From Streptomyces sp. H27-H5 (GTDB lineage: Bacteria > Actinomycetota > Actinomycetes > Streptomycetales > Streptomycetaceae), in the NCBI RefSeq assembly GCF_026627505.1, contig NZ_JAPNLK010000034.1, forward strand, positions 1 through 64,000: a stretch of DNA of 64,000 bases, written 5' to 3'. Shown here in pieces: positions 1-9,916 of this stretch; the stretch's first letter is position 1, and every line of letters begins with the position of its first letter. The notes beneath the pieces were generated by a model. It was not told the origin of the DNA. It ran no database searches and saw only the letters and a list, made by a program, of their open reading frames with translations. The translations under genes and the position numbers were made by a program.

Positions 1-60
1 ACCCCCGAGGACGCACTCGACACCGCCTGCCACCTCCACCTCACCGGTCTCGACACCTGA
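1..60 (+). CDS. 3' end of an upstream gene, product unknown
   Basis: The first 60 bases form an open frame of 19 codons ending in TGA at 58-60. It reads into the window from the left edge and has normal Streptomyces codon use. The C-terminal peptide is too short to identify. Its position just before the inositol genes suggests either an inositol regulator or a fellow catabolic gene, but nothing in the sequence decides this. Confidence 0.5.
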   Translation, partial: TPEDALDTACHLHLTGLDT

Positions 61-176
61 CACGGGCAAGCGCACGCCAAGCCCGACGTCAACCCCCGAA
101 GGATTTACGACGCAGACCACTTAGGGTGCGAGGCTCGACGGGACGGGGAAGAAGAGGTTCGGGGGAAAGAGGAGAC

Positions 177-1142
177 GTGACGGACGTGCCGGTGAACGCC
201 GCGGAGGGGTCCGCGTTCGACCTGATCACGATGGGCCGGATCGGGGTGGATCTCTACCCGCTGAGAACGGGGGTACCGCTCGCCGAGGTCGAGGCCTTCG
301 GCAAGTTCCTCGGCGGCTCCCCGAGCAACGTCGCCGTGGCGGCGGCCCGGTTGGGCCGCCGGGTGGCGGTGATCACCCGCACCGGCGCGGACCCCTTCGG
401 GGCGTACCTGCGGGCCGAGCTGCGGGGGTTCGGCGTGGACGACCGCTGGGCGACCGAGGTGGCCGCCTACCCGACGCCCGTCACCTTCTGCGAGATCTTC
501 CCGCCCGACCACTTCCCGCTCTACTTCTACCGGCTCCCCAAGGCCCCCGACCTGGAGATCGCACCCGACGAGGTGGACCTGGCGGCCGTACGCGCGGCCC
601 GGGTGTTCTGGATGACGGGAACGGGCCTGAGCGCGGAGCCGAGCCGGAGCGCGACCCTCGCGGCGCTGGAGGCCCGCTCGAAGTCCGGGACCACCGTCTT
701 CGACCTGGACTGGCGGCCGATGCTGTGGGAGGGGGAGCCGGGGCCCTGGTACGAACGCGCCCTGGCGCAGGCGACGGTGGCCGTCGGGAACACCGCGGAG
801 TGCGAGATCGCCACCGGCGAGAGCGAGCCGTACGCGGCCGCCCGGGCGCTGCTGGCGGCCGGCGTGGAACTGGCCGTCGTCAAGCGCGGCCCCGCCGGCG
901 TCCTGGCCGTCCACCGGGACGGGACGGCCGTCGAACTGCCGCCGGTCGCCGTGGAGGTGGTGAACGGCCTCGGCGCGGGCGACGCGTTCGGCGGCGCGCT
1001 GTGCCACGGGCTGCTCGCCGGGTGGAAGCTGGAACGGACACTGCGGTACGCCAACGCGGCCGGGGCGATCGTGGCCTCGCGGCTGGCCTGCTCCACGGCG
1101 ATGCCGTACGCCGAAGAGGTCGAGGAGGTGCTGGGATCGTGA
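177..1142 (+). CDS. iolC: 5-dehydro-2-deoxygluconokinase IolC
   Basis: PfkB-family sugar kinase of 321 residues that phosphorylates 5-dehydro-2-deoxy-D-gluconate in cytosolic myo-inositol breakdown. The N-terminal PfkB signature with the Gly-Gly pair (FLGGSPSNVAVAAA) lies near residues 44-57. The C-terminal signature NGLGAGDAFGG holds the catalytic Asp near residue 269. I chose the GTG at 177 because GAAAGAGGAG lies just before it; an in-frame ATG at 126 has no ribosome site and would add an Arg-rich tail. The stop overlaps the next start as GTGA, so iolC and iolB are translationally coupled. Order iolC-iolB-iolD-mmsA supports the assignment over a generic ribokinase. Confidence 0.9.
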   Translation: MTDVPVNAAEGSAFDLITMGRIGVDLYPLRTGVPLAEVEAFGKFLGGSPSNVAVAAARLGRRVAVITRTGADPFGAYLRAELRGFGVDDRWATEVAAYPTPVTFCEIFPPDHFPLYFYRLPKAPDLEIAPDEVDLAAVRAARVFWMTGTGLSAEPSRSATLAALEARSKSGTTVFDLDWRPMLWEGEPGPWYERALAQATVAVGNTAECEIATGESEPYAAARALLAAGVELAVVKRGPAGVLAVHRDGTAVELPPVAVEVVNGLGAGDAFGGALCHGLLAGWKLERTLRYANAAGAIVASRLACSTAMPYAEEVEEVLGS

Positions 1143-2014
1143 CGGTGACCGTGTCGCACGACATGACGCTGACCGCGCTGCGGGTGGTGGAGCTCGCTCC
1201 GGGCGAGACGCACCCGCACGCGTGCGGGGACCACGAGTGGATCGTCCTCCCGCTGGAGGGAGGGTGCGTGGTGCGGTGCGCCGAGCCCGCGGGCGCCGGC
1301 GCCGCGCCGGACCGGGCCCCCGACCGGGCGCCCGAGCAGGTCTTCGCACTGCGCGGCCGCGCGAGCGTGTTCCGCGCGGTCACCGACTTCGCGTACCTGC
1401 CCCGCGACGGCCACGCCTCGATCGAATCCGCCGACGGGGGCCGCTTCGCCCTCGTCGGGGCGCGCTGCGAGAGGACGCTGCCCGCCCGGTACGGGCCCGC
1501 CCGCGAGGTCCCCGTGGAACTCCGGGGCGCCGGCACCTGCTCCCGCCAGGTCAACAACTTCGCCGCCGCCGACGTCTTCGACTGCGACCGGCTCATCGCC
1601 GTCGAGGTCCTCACCCCCGGCGGGAACTGGTCCTCGTACCCGCCCCACAAACACGACGAGCACCGCCCCGGCGAGGAGTCCCGGCTGGAGGAGATCTACT
1701 ACTTCGAGATCGCCCCGCACCGCGGCGTCCCCGGCCTCGGCTACCAGCGTGTCTCCCCCTCGCCGGCCGGGAAGACCGACATCCTCACCGAGGTGAGGAC
1801 CGGAGACGCCGTGCTCATCCCCGACGGCTGGCACGGGCCGTCCATCGCGGCGCCCGGGCACGACATGTACTACCTGAACGTGATGGCCGGCCCCGACCGG
1901 ACCAGGGAGTGGCTGATCAGCGACCACCCCGACCACGGCTGGATCCGGGACACCTGGGCCGGCCGGGACATCGACCCCCGGCTGCCGTTCCACCGCGCGG
2001 AGGACGCCGTATGA
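1139..2014 (+). CDS. iolB: 5-deoxy-glucuronate isomerase IolB
   Basis: Cupin-fold isomerase of 291 residues that converts 5-deoxy-D-glucuronate to 5-dehydro-2-deoxy-D-gluconate, the substrate of IolC. The metal-site region is visible as SSYPPHKHDEH (His170 and His172), followed by EEIYYFE and a late His in DGWHGPS, as in the IolB/KduI family. The GTG at 1139 overlaps the iolC stop by 4 bp. The frame stays open further upstream inside iolC, but that part is antisense-like filler. Length fits the family. An acidic and Ala/Pro-rich loop near residues 45-65 (a repeated APDRAPD-type stretch) looks like a lineage-specific insertion. Confidence 0.92.
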   Translation: MTVTVSHDMTLTALRVVELAPGETHPHACGDHEWIVLPLEGGCVVRCAEPAGAGAAPDRAPDRAPEQVFALRGRASVFRAVTDFAYLPRDGHASIESADGGRFALVGARCERTLPARYGPAREVPVELRGAGTCSRQVNNFAAADVFDCDRLIAVEVLTPGGNWSSYPPHKHDEHRPGEESRLEEIYYFEIAPHRGVPGLGYQRVSPSPAGKTDILTEVRTGDAVLIPDGWHGPSIAAPGHDMYYLNVMAGPDRTREWLISDHPDHGWIRDTWAGRDIDPRLPFHRAEDAV

Positions 2015-2048
2015 CCGGGCCCGCCCGCCACCGAGGGGAGGACGCCCC

Positions 2049-3923
2049 GTGACCGTCAGGCTGACCGTCGCCCAGGCCCTGCTGAGGTTCCTGTCCGCCC
2101 AGTACACCGAGCGGGACGGCCACCGCCGCCGACTGATCGCCGCGACCTGGGGAATCTTCGGGCACGGGAACGTCGCCGGCATCGGGCAGGCCCTGCTGGA
2201 GAGCGGACCCGAGCGGATGCCGTTCCTCCAGGGCCGCAACGAACAGGCCATGGTGCACGCCGCCGTCGGCTACGCCCGCCAGAGTGGACGCCTGTCCACC
2301 CACGCCGTGACCACCTCCATCGGGCCCGGCGCCACCAACCTCGTCACCGGGGCGGCCCTGGCCACCGTCAACCGGCTCCCGGTGCTCCTCCTGCCCGGCG
2401 ACACCTTCGCCACCCGACCCGCCGACCCCGTGCTCCAGCAACTGGAGGTGCCCTGGGCCGGGGACGTCTCCGTCAACGACACCCTGCGGCCCGTGTCCCG
2501 CCACTTCGACCGGATCGGCCGCCCCGAGGCCCTGATCCCCGCCGCCCTCCAGGCCGTACGGGTGCTCACCGACCCCGTCCAGACCGGCGCCGTGACCCTC
2601 GCGCTGCCCCAGGACGTGCAGGCCGAGGCGTACGACTGGCCCGAGGAGTTCTTCGCCGAACGGGTGTGGCGGGTGCGCCGGCCCCGGCCCGACCGGGACG
2701 AACTCGCCGAGGCCGCCGAGGCCGTACGCGGCTCCGCCCGCCCCCTGCTGGTGGCCGGCGGCGGAATCCGGCACAGCGCCGCCGGGGCGGCCCTCGCGGC
2801 GTTCGCCGACGCCACCGGGATCCCCGTCGCCGTCACCCAGGCCGGCAAGGGCTCCCTCGCCCACGACCACCCCGCCGGCGTGGGCGCCATCGGGCACACC
2901 GGAACGGCCACCGCCGACGCCCTCGCCCGGGAAGCCGACCTCGTGATCGCCGCGGGAACCCGGCTCACCGACTTCACCACCGCCTCCGCGACCCTGTTCC
3001 GCGACCCCGGGGTCCGCTTCCTCGGGCTGAACCTCGACCCGTACGACGCCCACAAACTCGCCGCGCGGCCGATGGTCTGCGACGCGCGCGCCGGCCTGGA
3101 GGAACTCCGCGAAGCCGTCGCCGGATACCGCGTGGACCCTGCCTACGAGGCGGCGTACCAGGACGGCAACCGGCAGTGGGAGCGGCTCGTCGACCGGGCG
3201 TGGGAGACCCCCGACGAGGACGCCGTCCCGACCCAGGTCCAGGCGCTCGGCCTGCTCGACTCCCTCGTCGACGCCTCCGACATCCTGATCAACGCCGCCG
3301 GCTCGCTCCCCGGCGACCTGCACCGACTCTGGCGGCCCCGGTCCGCCGACCAGTACCACGTCGAGTACGGCTACTCCTGCATGGGCTACGAGATCCCGGC
3401 CGCGATCGGCGTGGCGCTCGCGGCGCCCGGCCGCCCGGTCTGGGCCCTGGTCGGCGACGGCACGTACCTGATGAACCCGACCGAACTCGTCACGGCGGTG
3501 CAGGAGGGAATCCCGATCAAGGTGGTGATCCTCGACAACCACGGGTACGCCTCGATCGGCGGCCTGTCGCGGGCGGTGGGCGGCGAGGGCTTCGGCACCG
3601 CGTACCGCTTCCGGGGGCGGGACGGCGCGTACGACGGCGAACCCCTGCCGGTGGACCTCGCGCTGAACGCGGCCTCCCTCGGGATGGTGGTGATCTCCGC
3701 CCGCACCATCGGTGACCTGCGAAAAGCTCTCACGGAGGCACGGGCGACCGACCGCCCCACATGTGTCTACGCGCAGACCCGAACACCCGACACTGTGTCG
3801 GGCCCACCCCCGGCACAGGCGTGGTGGGATGTTCCCGTGGCCGAGACCGCGACCCGTTCGTCGGCGGCTCGGGCCCGTGAAGAGTACGACCGGCAAGCCG
3901 CGCAGCGACGTCGCCATCTGTGA
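2049..3923 (+). CDS. iolD: 3D-(3,5/4)-trihydroxycyclohexane-1,2-dione hydrolase IolD
   Basis: Thiamine-diphosphate enzyme of 624 residues that opens the ring of 3D-(3,5/4)-trihydroxycyclohexane-1,2-dione to 5-deoxy-glucuronate. Layout is that of the acetolactate synthase superfamily: an N-terminal pyrimidine-binding domain with the Glu-containing stretch around GRNEQAMVHAA, a middle domain, and a C-terminal ThDP/Mg site starting at GDG (469-471) and continuing as TYLMNPTEL. The GTG at 2049 follows a GAGGGGAGGA ribosome site, 34 bp after the iolB stop. Acetolactate synthase is the alternative, but the N-terminal region and the iol context favour IolD. The stop overlaps an in-frame GTG of the next gene's leader. 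Confidence 0.92.
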   Translation: MTVRLTVAQALLRFLSAQYTERDGHRRRLIAATWGIFGHGNVAGIGQALLESGPERMPFLQGRNEQAMVHAAVGYARQSGRLSTHAVTTSIGPGATNLVTGAALATVNRLPVLLLPGDTFATRPADPVLQQLEVPWAGDVSVNDTLRPVSRHFDRIGRPEALIPAALQAVRVLTDPVQTGAVTLALPQDVQAEAYDWPEEFFAERVWRVRRPRPDRDELAEAAEAVRGSARPLLVAGGGIRHSAAGAALAAFADATGIPVAVTQAGKGSLAHDHPAGVGAIGHTGTATADALAREADLVIAAGTRLTDFTTASATLFRDPGVRFLGLNLDPYDAHKLAARPMVCDARAGLEELREAVAGYRVDPAYEAAYQDGNRQWERLVDRAWETPDEDAVPTQVQALGLLDSLVDASDILINAAGSLPGDLHRLWRPRSADQYHVEYGYSCMGYEIPAAIGVALAAPGRPVWALVGDGTYLMNPTELVTAVQEGIPIKVVILDNHGYASIGGLSRAVGGEGFGTAYRFRGRDGAYDGEPLPVDLALNAASLGMVVISARTIGDLRKALTEARATDRPTCVYAQTRTPDTVSGPPPAQAWWDVPVAETATRSSAARAREEYDRQAAQRRRHL

Positions 3924-3934
3924 AGGAGCAAGGC

Positions 3935-5434
<1,500 letters not shown>

Positions 5435-5450
5435 CGCCACGAGCCCGAAA

Positions 5451-5488
5451 CGACGACCCCGGCCCACCCTCACGGGCCGGGGTCGTCG
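5451..5488. terminator. Hairpin terminator between mmsA and the alpha/beta hydrolase gene
   Basis: A perfect 15-bp stem (CGACGACCCCGGCCC pairing with its complement) encloses an 8-base loop. It starts 16 bp after the mmsA stop and lies before the stop of the convergent hydrolase gene. No U-tract follows on either strand, as is common in Streptomyces, so it may serve both directions. Confidence 0.85.
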
Positions 5489-5532
5489 GCGTGCGCCGCC
5501 GGGCCCGGCAGGGTGGCCGCGGCGACCGTCGG

Positions 5533-7017
5533 TCAGGGTCTGAGCAGGGGCCAGACGTCGGTGGGGGCCGTGGGGCTCCAGACCACATCGGCATGGCCGT
5601 GGCCCGGGACGGTGGTGAACGTGACCCGGGTGTTGCCGCACGCGCGGATCAGGTCGGCGCCGCGCGACTCGTCGCCGCGCCCCCACTGCGCGTTGACCCA
5701 CACCACCTCGGCCCGGATGCGGTCCCAGGCGATCCGGTACGTGGCCTCGTCGCCCGCCCAGATCGCGGCGAGGTCGCGCAGCAGGGCCGTCGGGATCAGC
5801 CCGCTGCCCAGGGCGGCCGTGGCCGCGTGCCAGGTGGCGAGCGGGGTGTGGGTGAGGGCGAACCGGTCCTCGGCGGGGGTCGCGCCGAAGACGTACTCGC
5901 CGGCTGCGTGGCCCCGCCGGTGGATCCAGTTCGCCGCGCCGGGCAGGTCGGCGGTGCGGATCAGCGCGAAGTGGGCCAGCCCGGCGTTGGTGAAGCGCAG
6001 GCCCGGATCCGGCGGCCACGGGACGGGGGAGGGGGAGTGCGGGTCGGTGACCGCCCGCGCGACGAGGGCGGCCAGGCCGGGATCGCTCGCGTACGTGCCG
6101 CCCGCGACCAGGTCCGCGTACTCGTCCCGGGTCCTCGCCGCCCGCGCCGCCGGGTCCCCGGTGTACGGGCCGGTGGTGTCCAGGACGAGGACCCGGCGCA
6201 GTCGCGGCGAGGGGTCGTGCGAGGCGGCGTCGAGTGCCAGGGCGCCCCCGGCGGAGTGCCCGGCGTACTGGTAGGGCAGCCGCAGTACGGCGTCCAGCGC
6301 GGCGACGACGCCGGCGAGGTCGCGGCGGTGCGCCGCGAGCCCCCGGTCGGCGCCCACGTCGGCGGGGCCGCCGGCGGCATCCTCGCGCGGGGTGACGCCC
6401 ACGACCAACAGCCCCTGACGGCGCAGGTGGTGGGCGAGGCCGCCGCCGGCGTGGCCGTCGGGGGTGAAGTAGTCGGCGGTGAAGTTCAGGCCGCCGCCCG
6501 GCAGGAGGTACGCGATGCCGTGCGGCACCCGGGTGGTGTCCGCGAGCACCTCGACCGTGACCGGCGCCGGGCCGGCGTCGTGGAGCGGGAGGGTGAGGCG
6601 GATCCAACCGTCGCCGGGGAGGTAGACGGCGGTGCCCGTGCCCAGGGCGCGTTCGACGCGGGTCAGCAGACCGGCGCCCTTCACGGCTGCCCCGGCCTCG
6701 TGCGCCACGGCGGTGATGCGGGGGGCGGGCGTCGCCCGCACCGGGCCGACGCGCACGGGGTCGACACGTGCCGGGTCGACGCGCACGGGGTCGACACGTG
6801 CCGGGTCGACGCGCACGGGGTCGACACGTGCCGGGTCGACGCGCACGGGGTCGACACGTGCCGGTTCGACGCGCACCGGGTCGATCTGCGGGTGGCCGGC
6901 CTGCGTGTGGTCGGTCTGTGTGCGGCCGGCCTGCACGGGGTCGACCCGTACCCGGTCGGGCCGCGCGTGGTCCGCGTACGGCCCGTCGGGCCTGGGCTCG
7001 CTGTGCTCTCGTCCCAT
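5533..7017 (-). CDS. Alpha/beta hydrolase with a repeat-expanded N-terminus
   Basis: A 494-residue protein whose C-terminal 400 residues have an alpha/beta hydrolase core. The nucleophile elbow is AGHSAGG with Ser255, and a late His sits in VPGHGHAD. The first ~90 residues are low complexity: a ten-residue unit of the type RVDPVRVDPA repeated four times, encoded by exact 30-bp DNA repeats at 6751-6870, inside a longer Asp/Arg/Val/Pro stretch. The ATG at 7017 has GGGGGAGG eight bases upstream, so the repeat region is probably translated. No signal peptide is seen. Substrate is unknown. It lies 68 bp downstream of the DUF916-like gene and could be co-transcribed with it. Confidence 0.75.
   Translation of the reverse strand: MGREHSEPRPDGPYADHARPDRVRVDPVQAGRTQTDHTQAGHPQIDPVRVEPARVDPVRVDPARVDPVRVDPARVDPVRVDPARVDPVRVGPVRATPAPRITAVAHEAGAAVKGAGLLTRVERALGTGTAVYLPGDGWIRLTLPLHDAGPAPVTVEVLADTTRVPHGIAYLLPGGGLNFTADYFTPDGHAGGGLAHHLRRQGLLVVGVTPREDAAGGPADVGADRGLAAHRRDLAGVVAALDAVLRLPYQYAGHSAGGALALDAASHDPSPRLRRVLVLDTTGPYTGDPAARAARTRDEYADLVAGGTYASDPGLAALVARAVTDPHSPSPVPWPPDPGLRFTNAGLAHFALIRTADLPGAANWIHRRGHAAGEYVFGATPAEDRFALTHTPLATWHAATAALGSGLIPTALLRDLAAIWAGDEATYRIAWDRIRAEVVWVNAQWGRGDESRGADLIRACGNTRVTFTTVPGHGHADVVWSPTAPTDVWPLLRP
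6751..6870. repeat. 30-bp tandem repeat, four copies
   Basis: Four head-to-tail 30-bp units begin at 6751, 6781, 6811 and 6841; only the last differs, by one base, and a decayed fifth follows to about 6885. Each unit is two related 15-bp halves ending in GGGTCGAC. The repeat lies inside the N-terminal coding part of the hydrolase gene and is a multiple of three, so copy changes keep the frame. Because GTCGAC is palindromic and frequent, several other frames also stay open. Confidence 0.95.
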
Positions 7018-7085
7018 CGGAAGTGCCTCCCCCTTGCCGGCGGTGGCCGAATGCCGTCGCCGTCAACAGGGGACACCCTCGCCGG

Positions 7086-8210
7086 TCAGGACGTCCGCGC
7101 CAAGTCCGGTACGGGTTCGACTTGTTGCGGCTCCGCGTTCCTCCTGCGGCGCAGTACCGCGAAGGCGATGCCGGCGGCCGTCAACAGCAGTGCGAGGCCC
7201 GCGGCGAGCCACGGTACGGCGAGGAAGTCCGTCTCGGACTCCGAGTTCAGATCCGGGTAGGCGCTCGCCCCCGCAGCCACCTTGACCGTCACCCAGTCCA
7301 ACTGCGGTGAGTCCGCCCATGGTTCGGTCAGTTCGATCCGCTGCCCGGGTAGCAGTACGAGCCGCGGTCCGCGGTTCGGCCGGTTCAGGACGTTGCGTCC
7401 GAACAGCCCCTCGGCGGAGATCGTCACCTTCGGCTCCACGACCACGTTGCCCCGGTTGACCAGCGCGTACGAGACGGTCGCACGGGCGTCCTTGAACCAG
7501 GGCAGCAGCGGGGCGCCCCGGCTGACCCGTACGTCCTCCACGCTCAGGCCGGGTGTCAGCGGTCCCGGCACCCGGAAGTACAGGCGGGCGCCGACCGAGC
7601 GCTTCACCCCGACCTGCACCTTGCCGTCCGCCCGGACGCCCTCCACCGCCGTGTTCAGCGCGACGATCCCGCCGACGTGATCGCCCGGGGTCGCGTCCTC
7701 GGGGACCCGCACGGTGAACGGAATGTCCTCGCGGCCCTTCGGCGGGACGGTGACGGTACCCGCGGCCCCGGAGGGCAGCGCCGTCCAGGTGCCCACGTCC
7801 TTCGGCTTCGACTCGACGGGCAACAGAGCGAACGCGCCGCCCACCGGGGTGTTCACGGCGTCGGTCGCGAAGACCTGGAAGGTCAGCTCCCTGTCGGAGG
7901 AGTTCACGATCGTCACGCTGTCGCGGACGGTGCTCCCGGCCGCGCCCTGGTGGAAGAAGTACGCCCGGTCCGTCATCGCCGCACCGGCCGGCGGCGTCGG
8001 GAACACCCCCCACGTGCCGTTGTCGGCGGCCGCGGCCGAGCCGGCGGGGATCAGGCCCGCGACCGGCAGGAACAGGCCGAGGAACAGGCCGAGGAACAGG
8101 CCGAGGAACAGGCCGAGGCGCAGGCCGAGGAACGGGCCGAGGCGCAGGTGCGGGCGCCGACCGGGCCGCGGCCTGTGGGGCGTACCGGACGGGGAGGTGC
8201 GGGTGCGCAT
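7086..8210 (-). CDS. DUF916-like secreted protein with C-terminal membrane anchor
   Basis: A 374-residue extracytoplasmic protein. A long signal segment carries LGLF repeats at about residues 24-47, followed by a likely cleavage region near AGSAAAADN. The body has immunoglobulin-like beta domains of the DUF916 (WxL-protein binding) type, including FFHQGAAGSTVRDSVTIVN and DHVGGIVALNT. It ends in a transmembrane helix (VPWLAAGLALLLTAAGIAFA) and an RRRR stop-transfer tail. The ATG at 8210 is preceded by GGAG at eight bases. The upstream neighbour encodes a WxL-like protein. In Firmicutes these two families act together at the cell wall, so a cell-surface complex is inferred. Confidence 0.75.
   Translation of the reverse strand: MRTRTSPSGTPHRPRPGRRPHLRLGPFLGLRLGLFLGLFLGLFLGLFLPVAGLIPAGSAAAADNGTWGVFPTPPAGAAMTDRAYFFHQGAAGSTVRDSVTIVNSSDRELTFQVFATDAVNTPVGGAFALLPVESKPKDVGTWTALPSGAAGTVTVPPKGREDIPFTVRVPEDATPGDHVGGIVALNTAVEGVRADGKVQVGVKRSVGARLYFRVPGPLTPGLSVEDVRVSRGAPLLPWFKDARATVSYALVNRGNVVVEPKVTISAEGLFGRNVLNRPNRGPRLVLLPGQRIELTEPWADSPQLDWVTVKVAAGASAYPDLNSESETDFLAVPWLAAGLALLLTAAGIAFAVLRRRRNAEPQQVEPVPDLARTS
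8068..8139. repeat. 12-bp tandem repeat in a signal-peptide coding region
   Basis: Six 12-bp units of the form AGGAACAGGCCG run head to tail. The first four are identical and the last two carry one or two changes. On the minus strand they encode repeated Leu-Gly-Leu-Phe, the hydrophobic core of the DUF916-like protein's signal segment. Copy changes would lengthen or shorten the core by four residues without shifting the frame. Confidence 0.93.
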
Positions 8211-8323
8211 GGGCGGGACTCCAGACGGGACGGTCGCGGTGGGTGGCCGGGACGACCGGCGAGTGGGGAAACCGGGAAGGCGGCGGGGAAGCCGGGAGAG
8301 GGCGGCGGCGGGGAAACCGGGAA

Positions 8324-8355
8324 GGTGGTGCGGCGCCGGGGAGCGCCGCACCACC
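8324..8355 (-). terminator. Hairpin downstream of the WxL-like gene
   Basis: A perfect 13-bp stem (GGTGGTGCGGCGC and complement) with a 6-base loop starts 16 bp after the WxL-like stop codon. It lies between that gene and the DUF916-like gene on the same strand, so it may end most transcripts and lower expression of the downstream membrane partner. Confidence 0.75.
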
Positions 8356-8370
8356 CTGGGCCGGTCCCGA

Positions 8371-9663
8371 TCAGGAGATCGAGAAGGTGACGACCGACTG
8401 GTAGGTGTCGGCGAACATGAACGACGGGAGCTGGATCATCCCGGCGCCACCGACCGCGAACTCACCACCGGTCAACTCGTCCCCGCCCGCGGCCTGGGAG
8501 GCCACCTGCATCGGGGTGTCCGTGATCGCCCCGGGCGTACCCGCGGTGCACGTGCTCGGGCTGTCCGGGTTGGTGACGGTGCAGGACGGCTGGATGCCGA
8601 TCTGCGCCTTCGGCACGGAGTGCCCGGTCGTGGCGTTCAGGAACGGCGTGCGGGTCGCCGTGACGTCCCAGCCGAGCGAGCCGCCGCGGAAGTCCTGGAC
8701 GGTCGCGGCGTTGAACACGCCGACCACCGACTGGGGCTTGCCGTTGATGGTGACCGAACCGAAGTCGACCGCCGGCTGACCGTCCTTCGGGCCGAGGGCC
8801 AGCGGCCCGGGCAGCACCTCGACGTCCACCGGGTTCTTCACGCCCGCCTGGTCCTCCAGGAACACGAAGGACTTGTACGGGGTGATCGCGCCGTCGATCC
8901 TGAGGGCGTCGGCCTTCTTGGTGACCGTGACGTCGCAGGTGGCGGCGCCCGACGCGTCCGCCGAACCCGTACCGGTGTCACCGGTCGCCACGCCCGCCAG
9001 CAGGGCGGAGCAGGTGACCGCGCCGGCCGGGAAGTTGGCGCCCGTGACGACGACGGCGGTGCCCGCCTTGCCGCTGTTGGGCGTCACCTTGGTGGTGATC
9101 GGGTCCTTCGGGAGGGCCTCGACCGCGACCGAACCGAGCGAGGCGCTCGGACGGGGCGCCGGGGTGCAGGTCGTGGTGAAGACCGACCCGCTGAGGTCGG
9201 CGTCGGTCACGGCCAGGTCGAGTTTGACGTCGACCGAGTTGCCCTCGGTGCCGTCCGGGATCTTGATGGTTCCGGAGAACGCCTTCGGGTCCAGCGGCTG
9301 TCCCGCCACGACGCTGACGGTCTCGGGCGGGCTGGTGACCACCTGGGTGGTCGTACCCACCTTGAGGGTGATCTTGGAGGTGTTCACCGTCGTGACGGAG
9401 AAGCCCGGGATCAGGGGGCTCGCGCCCGGGTCGATGGTGATCGGGACGACGTCGCCGGCCTTGGCGCCGTCCGGCAGGGTGACCGTGAAGTTCTGGTTGC
9501 CGGAACCGTCGGGCTGCGGCGCCGGAGCGTCACAGTTCTCGAACACCGCCGTGGTCTTGGTCGCGGCCTGCGCCGTCCCCGCCAGACCCACGACGCCACC
9601 CGTCAGGGCCAGGGACAGTGCGCCCGCCCCGGCCAGAACTCTTCGTCGGAACGTTGTACTCAC
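8371..9663 (-). CDS. WxL-domain-like secreted surface protein
   Basis: A 430-residue exported protein. The N-terminus has a clear signal peptide (RRRVLAGAGALSLALTGGVVGLAGTAQA) with an AQA/A cleavage site. Middle repeats resemble beta-rich adhesin domains, including PNSGKAGTAVVVTGANFPAG, an IPT/TIG-like stretch. The C-terminal 180 residues resemble a WxL cell-wall-binding domain: LGWDVTA matches the first Trp motif and the C-terminus YQSVVTFSIS fits the second, degenerate one. The GTG at 9663 has AAGGAG ten bases upstream. It is paired with the DUF916-like gene downstream. Role is inferred as a wall-attached surface protein; ligand unknown. Confidence 0.72.
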   Translation of the reverse strand: MSTTFRRRVLAGAGALSLALTGGVVGLAGTAQAATKTTAVFENCDAPAPQPDGSGNQNFTVTLPDGAKAGDVVPITIDPGASPLIPGFSVTTVNTSKITLKVGTTTQVVTSPPETVSVVAGQPLDPKAFSGTIKIPDGTEGNSVDVKLDLAVTDADLSGSVFTTTCTPAPRPSASLGSVAVEALPKDPITTKVTPNSGKAGTAVVVTGANFPAGAVTCSALLAGVATGDTGTGSADASGAATCDVTVTKKADALRIDGAITPYKSFVFLEDQAGVKNPVDVEVLPGPLALGPKDGQPAVDFGSVTINGKPQSVVGVFNAATVQDFRGGSLGWDVTATRTPFLNATTGHSVPKAQIGIQPSCTVTNPDSPSTCTAGTPGAITDTPMQVASQAAGGDELTGGEFAVGGAGMIQLPSFMFADTYQSVVTFSIS

Positions 9664-9889
9664 TGGGTCGCGACTCCTTCGTCAGACGAACCCCTCCCCC
9701 CACCCGCTGTGTGGGGGAGGCCGAGCCGGTGCGGAGGTCGACATTGACGCGTCGCGGTGATGAGAAGTCAATGACTTGCTTTCTCTCGAAGCACACACAA
9801 ATTGATGTCCCATCAGAACGGGTCTGACGGCACATCGGGTACCGACCGGTCGGTGGCTCGTGCGGTGGGTCACGGGAGGTGTGGGTGGG
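9664..9889 (-). promoter_or_regulatory. Upstream region of the WxL-like gene with inverted repeats
   Basis: This is the AT-richest stretch nearby. It has a 13-bp palindrome AAGTCAATGACTT at 9765-9777 and a G/C hairpin (CCTCCCCC paired with GGGGGAGG) at 9693-9720 in the presumed leader. On the minus strand TTGACT occurs within the palindrome and could be a -35 element, but I cannot see a good -10 at proper spacing. A promoter with an operator is likely; exact sites are not established. Confidence 0.4.
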
Positions 9890-9910
9890 GCGGCCGGGTC
9901 TCCCGGCCGC
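9890..9910 (-). terminator. Hairpin downstream of the subtilisin-like protease gene
   Basis: A perfect 9-bp stem GCGGCCGGG with a three-base loop begins seven bases beyond the protease stop codon on the minus strand. It would separate the protease transcript from the WxL-like gene. Confidence 0.7.
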
Positions 9911-9916
9911 CGGGTG

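Noticed and set aside
6751..6870. 30-bp repeats as a CRISPR array
   Set aside because: Units are contiguous with no spacers, and they lie inside a coding frame; no cas genes nearby.
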